Below, one piece after another: positions 1 through 10,300 of a DNA stretch of 64,000 nt. The stretch comes from Riptortus pedestris (Eukaryota > Arthropoda > Insecta > Hemiptera > Alydidae). The position numbers and the translations under genes were made by a program. The stretch spans positions 53,197,001 to 53,261,000 of the forward strand of contig CM032232.1 of NCBI GenBank assembly GCA_019009955.1, in the 5' to 3' direction. Numbering within the stretch: the stretch's first letter is position 1; each line of letters starts with the position of its first letter. The notes beneath the pieces were generated by a model that saw only the letters and a list, made by a program, of their open reading frames with translations, was not told the origin of the DNA and ran no database searches.

Positions 1-93
1 ATTTCTTGACTTGTAACAGTAGGCCTAGCTTTGTTTGATTTAGCACGATGTTTTTCCCATTGTTTTTTCCTCTGGTTAAAAGGTAGAACACCC
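1..93 (-). CDS. UBR5: UBR5 coding exon 8 (truncated by window edge)
   Basis: At least 93 nt after acceptor TTCAAG. Completes the split Trp and encodes [20 protein letters not shown], the insect-like version of the basic segment after the WW motif in UBR5. The exon continues beyond the left edge. Confidence 0.9.
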
Positions 94-1296
94 CTTGAAA
101 ATATAATTAACAGTTAAGTTATAACAATATAGACAACATGGGATTGAAAATAAGAATCATAAATATATAGAGGTTCCATTAAATGTGCCATACTCTAAAT
201 TAATTTCAATATAAAATAGTCAATTGTTTATAACAATACTTTGCTCAAGAACAATTATTTTTAAAAGAAAAAAAAACAAACAACAAAACCTATAGAAAAC
301 ATGGAGATAGCTAATAGCAGAAATCTTTAATTTAAGAAAAATAAAAAAAATGTCTTAACGAAACCTTAGTGGTTATAGAGAGGGAATGGGTCTCTTTCAC
401 TCATTGACTCTTTCTATAATGTAGAAAATCCAAATCCTGACAAATAAAAATTAATAAACAAATATGTCAAATGAAATCACTATCTGACATAATACTAAAA
501 CCTCCTTCACTATTGAATTTCATATAAAAACTAATACGAAAACAAAAAATGTCAGGAATCAAGATGAGTTTAATTTTTCATTACTTAGTTATATAATATT
601 AAAATCATATATTATAGCAGAACTAAAAACATACCACCAATATAGCTCTCCACTATCAAGTCTTGCAACAGTATATAAGGTGCAAGTATATAATGCAGTT
701 ATGCGATCAAGAGAGAATTCAAAATGAGAAGCTGGATGTTCAAGCTTTGATGCAGCATGACTAAGCTGTTCGTCAAGCCATGTTGCAACTTTACCACTCT
801 CAGTTGAAACAGTACATCGTATAGAACAAGCTGATATTAAGGAAACTTTCTCATTAAGGAGCCCCAAGGAAACTGTCCTCGGATGATGTACTCCATTCTA
901 AAAGAAATTAAATTGTAAAATGAATAATAATAGAATGATGTTAGTTATACAGTTATATAAAAAGTATTAATTTCTATAACATTGATGAGTACAATATATC
1001 TAAAAGATGCCGAAGATTTAACAATAACAGATATGTCTATTGCTCCTTTGTCTATAAACTCTCAGTCCCATGGCAAACATCAAACGTTGGTTCCATGCAG
1101 AAGGCAAGGGGGAACAGAACCTATTGCTTTGTCCTTATGATACTCTAACTCTCCTACATTCTCCTGTTTTTAGCAGATTTTCCTTAAGGGAAATCAGCTA
1201 TTGAGGTTGTACTCATGACGGAATTTTCGAAATTTTTCTTCAAATGTCCATCGATCCTACCTAGTAGATGATGAAAATGAGATTCATTCAAAACTG

Positions 1297-1347
<51 letters not shown>

Positions 1348-4300
1348 CGTTACTAAACTCTATATTTAGTCGTTTTATGTAAAAAGAAAGATCAAGTTCG
1401 TTAACGGCTGAAATTGGACCAGTGGGAAGGGGGGTTTAGAGGGGAGGATTTTCGAAAATTCGAAATATCTTCATTACTATAGTCGGATCGAAAAATTGTA
1501 CAGAATCAATCTTATTGCAAATTAAATTTACTATAAATATTGTTATATACATTTATTCTCTATCTTGAATATTAACCAAGATATTTGCATTTTTATTAAA
1601 TCAGGGCAGCTAACGGACGGCCGACTTTCCCGCCAAAAGCTAGCTCGGCCGTTTCCTTAACTCCTCGACTCTCGTGAAATTTCTCTATTGTAAAACTTCA
1701 CGTGGGAAATCTGCTTAGTTTACGCAGCCCCTGCGTGACGGACTTTTTATTTCTAGACACATCTACAAGGCACAACCTTTTGACAAACACGGTTGTAACT
1801 ACCATCTTTTCTTATAGCTTTTTAAACCAAATATTCTTCAAATTTGCCTGACTGGGGTCACCAATAAAACATTTTCGCCCATACAAACTTCTTTTCAAAT
1901 GGTCCCACGTGTTTTGTAGCCTACATACCACCTCTTCAGAGGGCATTCCATTTAATAACGAAGTGTTTGTCCACTCCACATCAGTTGAATACTAGTTACA
2001 GTTGAAATGAACATTCCACACTGGTATATTATTAACTTGCCATGTCATACCAATTTAAAGAATTAATGTATCAAATGTGCTTACAGTAGTACAATCAAAT
2101 AGGCTTTTCCATAACTAGAATCAATCCACCACAGAAGGGGGACAAACCACAAACCGGTAGACTAATAAACAGCCCTTTCTTCCCTTCAATTCAAAATAAA
2201 AGATGATGGATAGAGGAAAGGGATTATCATGTTTCCTAGAATTTTTAATTAAGTATATCTGTGCTTGTAACTAGGTTTCAATTTTTAGAAAGCAGGTAGA
2301 AAACTAGAACGTTAAATTCAGTAACTTTTATTTATTAGTTCTTGAAGAAATCTATGATTATTTTTTTTAATGGAAACATGCCATTTTAATTGAGATGAAT
2401 ATTTAATTTCAAATAATGAGGAAGTTGAAATGATTAGATTCTGATGTCATGAATAAATGCGGTTCGTAAACCAAGTTACTTTTAAATATAAGTTAGCAAT
2501 ATTAGCTATAGAGTTAACAAAATGCTCAGTTAATAAGAATCCTTGTGCATATTTGTTTCTCAGAGTATTTTTAGTTAAAATAGCTAATGAGAGCAAGACA
2601 CATTCTGAAGTCATTATTTTTTTGTTACTCAGGATAAATCAAAAACTTAAAGGATTATGTCATTGCATAGAAGTTCATTTCTAAAGCCCATTTTGTGGCT
2701 TGGGTTTAAATGTGATAAATAAAAATGAAGTATAAAATTATATTCACTTCATACTACTGGAGATAACTTTTAAAAATTATATTTTAAACATGAGTACAAA
2801 CAAACTAAACTAAAAATGAAACTAACTTCTCCTCTGTAGGGTTCAGGATCAGACCATTTCCACTGATACAACTGGCCATTAGAAGAAACTGCGATCAGTT
2901 CGCTGTAGAGAGCTGCAACGTTTATAAATTTAGGAGTATTTGTTCCTTCTTTTTCGGGCCAGAATTCCACTTCATCTGACATCCATAATGGGTTACCACC
3001 ACTCACATCTTTTTTCTTATTTTCTAAAACAAAAAGTAATTATTTTTAGTAGAATTAAAATAGTTGTACAGAGGCAGCTTCCATATAATTTAAAAAGAAA
3101 AAGTAGAAATTATCATCAATGGGGATTGGGAAAACTTTCACAACAAAACTTCAGATTAATCTTTCCTTTTTAAGAATATAATCTCTTAAGCTGAGAGAAC
3201 AGACTAAAACTAATTTTTGGAAAGAAGGCTAACAATTGTCAAAATAGTGATTAATGAAATTCTAGTCACAACTATTATAATAACAACCCATAAAACTTTC
3301 GTCAAGAGTTTAAATCCATATGTACATGTACGCTCTACGAACGACGAGTTATTTACAATTTATATTATGCTTCCACTTTGTTATTCCACATTATCGGGAT
3401 GGGTTATCTACAGGTTACCAACCTTTTCTAGCCAGGGTGGGATTAAGGATTCTATTTAATGAGTACGTCACTAAATAATTCCTATTGCCCAGATGGGAAC
3501 CGATCCAAAATGATAGTAACCACCTTACTTAGTTTTACAATAACTAAGTGAACCCAATAAGAAAAAGTGATTACCTCCTTCTTTATCCCAATTAGTATCT
3601 CTAAGAGCAGTTTCTAACCATCTCCTAGGTCCAAAATATTGTCTATCCCTCCATCTAGAAAATGAATCTCTATCACTGCCATCTCTCCTTTCTCTCTCCC
3701 TCTCTGAGCTCCGTTCTGCTGATGTCCCTTCGGACGAACCCCTTTCTCTTTCAGCGGGTCCTCCACTTCGGCGTATTCTTCCAACATTTCCCCTACAATA
3801 TCAAAATGACAAATGAATAGAACTCTTTACAGAAGTAGAAGATGAATAAAATAAATTGATGGGGCGTAGAACTTACATTCTCATAGATGAATACCCAAAC
3901 ATATCTTCGGAGAACATTGCATCAGCATCAATAATGACAGAATGGTCGGGATGAAACCCACCATCTAATAAAGAAATTAGGTCTTCAGGGACATAACTGT
4001 CACCTGGGTCCTCTCCTTCCTCACCCTCCTCATCATCTCTTGATAATAAATTATTTACAGCAAGATTTACATCCAGGTTAGTCCTCTGCAACACCAAAAA
4101 TCAATTTAACTCATATTATATCATAAAATATTCTAAAACATACAAGTTTAACTTGGGGTAAGAAATATAATTATAAATCCTCTACTCTAATATAATATTA
4201 CCGAGGAAGAATTTTATAGTTTAGGGTGTCAGTAATTAGCAAAGGCTAATATGTATTTGTCATAATTTTCAATTCTATTTTTAAAAAAAATACTCAACTA

Positions 4301-7300
4301 GAGCTTTAAGTGATATTGACCAAACGTTTCTAAGCCCTTCCCCACTTAGATATAGGTTCTACCAAATAAAGGATAAGAATAACTTTGTGTACAGTGATCA
4401 TCCATTACAAGCAGCAAATTTGTTTCAAGGCACAAGTCAACTTTAATAAATATATGGTCATTCATTATAGACATGTGACATCCCTACAGAACTGCAACAC
4501 TATAAGGTACCTTGTCAAAGTCAACAGCCCCCAAAACTATGAAACATTTTATTAAAAAATCAAAAAATTACCTGTAGTTCTCTAATGATTAAATTTCTGC
4601 TTTTTCCCTGCAAAACCACTTGTGCTTGGGAAACTAGTTCTTCAGGTACATAAGGTGCTGATATAACTGTTCGGCCACTTCCTGAGCTGTTGCCTCCCAT
4701 GATAACTCCTGTACCACCACGGCCTCTTAAGTTTGACGTTGATGATCTGACTATCCTGGCTCGTGTTCTAGTGACCTGCCTTCCACCACCCCCACCTCCT
4801 CCACCTTTAGAGCTAAAACAATGAATTTACAATAAATATATAATACAAGAGTAATTACTATTGCTAATTGGCATTTAACAACTATGCTCAATTAATAAGC
4901 TATTAGGTTAAATCTCAAGAGGTAAGGGTTAATTTGACTGAATAATTTAAAAAATCTTAAATACCAAACTCTAATAAGTTTTGCAACTGTAAACAACTCA
5001 TTTCTAAAGTTCTGTTTAAAAAAATGAAGAAAATAAACCCAAAACAATGTCACATAAAAATGAATATAATATATATAAGTTAATCATGCTAACAGAGTGG
5101 TAAAATATACTATTTTCCCAAGTTGAATAATATAAAGGTCAATCCATAAATTGGTTGAACTACTCTACTACAATTGAAGCAGTAAGATTAGAGATTAAAG
5201 TTACTGGGAACATTCAATTAAGTTCATGAGCAACATAATATCGATCAAGCATAATTCTCACATGCCCCATTGTCAGAGGGGAAAAACTGAAAGTGTTGCC
5301 TGCATAAGGTTACCGAATTATTCTTAGCATGCAGGCTGTGGAAGGGCTGAGGAGGGTTCTCTATCAATTTTGGCTTCCAATGATATTTTCTCTGTTGGTC
5401 TGATGTTTTTATCATTGGACAATCTCATGTAAGGGCAACAAAGTCAATGCATATCCTCGTGGCCCTCATCTTTCTTTTGCCCATTTACTTACAAGTACAG
5501 GATTTACTGTACATGATAACTAAGTAGGCATAAGCTACTAATACATCTTAAGACACAATATGCTTCATTATTTTAAATCATAGATTTATTTAATTATGAA
5601 ACCCTGTTGAGATAATTTGTGATTTTGTGGATCTACATGTTTGTAGTTTTGGTGGATAGACGATGAGGTACAGCAAAATTGATATTGCATATTAAAACTG
5701 ATGACCAAAACTACTCAACACATTTAAAATATAAATAACAAATTATAAAAACAATTAAAAAAGCCACTGAAAATGTACTTACTTTTTACTATTGTCATTT
5801 TTAGTCAAATCTAATCTGTCTGAAATTATTGAAAAGGCTACCCTGCATACTTTGCCATCTTCTAAAAGCAAGGCAAAATGATTAGGCCCAATAACTATTT
5901 TCTTTACACCAGATTTAATTACAGAAAGAGCCTGAGGTGGAGCCACAGGTCCAAACCTATTTAAACGATCTGCAACTTCTTTTAACCTGAAACAAAATAA
6001 AAATGAAATAAGGCCGTAATATTTCAGGACTTGTCTTAAATAAGGAAAATATAGATTATTTTCTCTGAACCTAATGCTGTTTAGTTACAAGCTGATTAAT
6101 TTGTTGATGTTTAAACTGTATGTTATCAGGCACTATGTGATAATAAGGTATTTGAATACAATATAGTTATAGTTTTTACAGAAGATATTCAAAGCTTAGA
6201 CTGCTTCCAAATTAATAAAATAGCTGGGGTTTGCTCAATATTCGAAAAATTTCTTTAATGTACACCAATACTACATAACCTAGTAGATGACAAAAATGAG
6301 GTCCAATTTCAGCAGTTAATGAACTTTATCTTAAATATTACATGAAACGTTTATATATTAGTTTGGTAATGATCAAACAAAAATTGAAACCACTAGAGAG
6401 GTAATAGACAGGTACATATATAATTTTAAACAGGCCTCATTTTCAACATCTCCTAGGTAGTATAAATGGACATTTGGACATTTTTCGAAAATCGGGTAAT
6501 GAACACAAACATAATACCTGATTGCCCTTATAGGAAATCTATTAAAACATGAGCTTATAACAGTAAATTACAATACACATAAGGGTGGCCATTGAGCCAA
6601 AATAACCAATCAAGATCTTTCTCTGCAATGAGAGTTCCAGGATTTTGTAATCATTAAATGGCTGGAATAGTCTGAGACAACAGTTAACTTACATTTAGTA
6701 CAAGCAAGGCCAGCAATTAAATATACAGCCTTTTGTTGTCTATTATCGTATTGTTTTACAGAGATATTAACTGAAATAGGAAGGTTATTCATACATAAGG
6801 TTTTGAAATCATTCAGGTAATTAAGGTTTTAAAAGCTAATTTTTTTAATGACGGAGTGTAAAGGCAGCATGATATCTATTATTATTATTTATTAACGTTC
6901 ACTTTATGCTACTATGGCTAATTGAGATGGGTTATCTACAGGATACCACATTTTCTAGCTAGGGTGGGACTAAGGATTTTCTTTAATGAGTTCTTAACTA
7001 AATAAATTCCTATTGCCCAGGCGAGAATTGAACTCGCCACTCTAGGTTTACCAGGTGAGATTAACCCTTTCCTTGCGCAAAGCCACTATAGTGGCTTTGC
7101 ACAAGGAAAGGGTTAAAGGCAATGCTTTAACTCAGGGCTAACTTGGGACCCATACCTAACACTAGAATATAAGAATAATATTAATACTTTCAATGCTAAA
7201 ACAAAATATGTTTTTGTAGAGAAATTACTTTTAAAATTAACTCATCTAGCTATTTATATAAATCTTAGGTAAAATAAAGCTCTACTAATTTATAAAAATC

Positions 7301-10300
7301 ATAATTATTAAGGTGATTAAATCAAATAACTGCTCTTTGAGAAGAATATTAGCTTAAAACGATTATAATGGAAATTGCTCATAATATTATCAATAGATAT
7401 TATTATTCATGTACAAATACTTATAAGATTATCAGTCAATCAATGGTTACAATGAAAAGTGTTAATACCATTAGCAATCAATCAATGGTTATAATGTAAA
7501 GTATTAATATCATTAGCAATCAATCAATGATTATAATGAAAAGTATTAATATCATTAGCAATCAATCAATGGTTAAAATATAAAGTACTCATAATACTAT
7601 CAATGCATATTATTAATGTACAAGTACTCTGAACATTATCAAACAATCAATGGTTATAATGGAAAGTACTCATAGCATTATCAATCAATAATTATAATGA
7701 AATGTACTCTCAATATTATCCTGCAGTGATATACAGTCAATACTTGATCTCTACTAAACTCATCCACTCCTGAGGCGACTCCACAAATTACCCACTTCCA
7801 AACAGAAATAAATAAAGTAACAACTATCCATAGGATAACAGGACATACAGACATCAGGAAAACATGCAACATTAGTGACTGAACTTGACGTATAAAGCAT
7901 AAGGTGCCATTAAACTTATAAAAATACAGGTCGACATAAAATGAGAAGTGAAATGGCTTTGAAACACACACAAAACTACCTGAAATAAGACACTGTTCAC
8001 GAATGGTTGTCAAGTAATCAGAATATTAGAAGAGAATAAATATTTCTTGCTCTTTTAAGACACGGCCATACACGGGTAACAGACCAACTCAAATAGACGA
8101 ATATTCCTTTCTGCTCCTATTAATATCCAATGGAGAAAATTTAACCCCGTTTTTAACAGATTCCTCTTACGGGAAGTCAGTTATTAAGGATGAACTCAAG
8201 ACACAATTTTCAACAAAAAAAAAAATCCATCGATCATACTTAGGTGATGATGAAAAGTCCATCACGCAGGGGCTGCGTTAACTAAGCAGATCTATTTATT
8301 TATTTGCATTTATCTTGTAAATGTAAAAGTTCAATGAGAACAATATTTGATATTTAGACTTCAAATAAAGTGCTTCATAATATAACTTTTTGTTAATATG
8401 ACATGAGCAGGAGTGGGGGTTTACTGTGGGCTGAAAACTAAAAAATGGACATATCTCTGTTAATATTCAATTTAGAGAAAACATCTATATAACAGCATTT
8501 ATGGATCATCACATTTCCAAAAGATCGATTCTCGATCCGACACTAAACAGCAAAACAATGGAAATATTTCAAAATCCTCTCCCTCTAAACTCCCCCTCTC
8601 TCCTCCCACATGGCCTGATTTTAGCAGTTAATGAACTTGATCTTTATTTTTACATAAAATGTTTAAAAGTCGTGTTTTGTAACGATCAGAAAAAAAATTG
8701 TGACTGCTAGACAAATTTTTTGACAGATATATATACCAATCACAAATGTGTTATATCAACACATGGGAAATCTGCTTGGTTTACACCACCCATGCGTGAC
8801 ATCCTTTTTTTTTTATTTGTACTACTTTAACATGTGTTTTGTAATAAGGTGGCTTTACCAAATATTTTATTTTTATAATGGCAAGAATATGAATCGCTAA
8901 ACTTTTGACAAACCTAAATAAATAAATTATCAAATCAAATAAAAATTTCAGGGTGTCTCAAAAACATGGAATTCACCATGATCTGATATAAATACCACCT
9001 ACTTGTATTAGAACATTAAAAGAAAACAAAAAAAAAAGAAAAATCAAACTTCATTAGATAAAAGACAGAAAAGGCCATAAATTACTAAATAAACTTATAA
9101 GCAATTAAATGAATAAAATTATTTTTAAAAATAAACAAACAAACCAACAGTGGAAAAACAAGAGAACATATTTATTTCCTGCTATGGTATGACATGAGGT
9201 ATGTCCCACCCTTATGGGTCAATATAAGACATATAATGTTAACAGTTTCAAGCAACGTAGCAATGTTTATAGATGAACTGAAAAAATTTTCTCACATGAT
9301 TTACTGATTTTTTTGACATTAGTAGAGAGAGGAAAAAAAAAAAAGAGCATGATATTTAGTTTGTAAAAGTTTGTCAAAAAGTGACAACAATTTTAATAAT
9401 ATCTTTGTAAAAGAAGATAAATACTTACTATGAAAGCACAATTCTAGGTGGAATAATTAGAGGGAGATGGTATCAAAATTTTTGGAACATGATTAACAAG
9501 TTAGAGTTATGACAATGATCAAAACAAGAATAAAATTAAACTTATATTCTACAATCTGTCATGGTTTAAAATAGAATGGAGAGTAAAGAACCTTCTTTGG
9601 CTGTTTCATCGAGGTATTTAATGAAATAAAGTATAATGTGATGATTTTTGTCTAAATTAAATCTATATAAAATGTTTTGTGCATGCCATAAGGATCGTAG
9701 AGTAAAACTAGAATTCTTCATTTTTCTATATTATTAACTTAGACAAATTTGATTTGTTCTTAAAAGATTTGTGTACAAAGATCTGCTCACCCAAAGAGGC
9801 ATTGCCTTCAGTTTAAACTGTATAAATATCGAAAAATGAAGACCTCTAATTTTACTAGATGGTAATATAATAATTAATGTACAAAAGTAATACCAAGATT
9901 GTAAGCCATAAGTATTATAATAAACACATAACCACAGCTTAATGATTTTATTTATGCAATCATTCTACAGTACTAGATTCATAACAAGTTTAACCTTGAA
10001 CATGGGAGGTTACAGATATTCTTCTGTATTTATGTCCTGTTAATTATGCAATCAAGAATTATCATGTCTTTAATTTAACAAATAATCTATAAATCCTAAC
10101 TGAAATATTAGTCCAATAGTAAAATAAGTGGGATAATAAAAATCTGTTACTATTGAAGACCTCAATAACCTGCTCACTTGTAACCTACTTATATACAACC
10201 AATAATTGAATAGATGAAAAATCCCAAACTAAAAAAACAAAATTAATAAAAATAACTGAAAAAGACAGAAACACGTCAATATCCATGTCATTAATGTATA

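Noticed and set aside
7430..7720. CRISPR-like array
   Set aside because: The 42-bp units are contiguous and diverged with no unique spacers, in a eukaryotic intron. It is a minisatellite.
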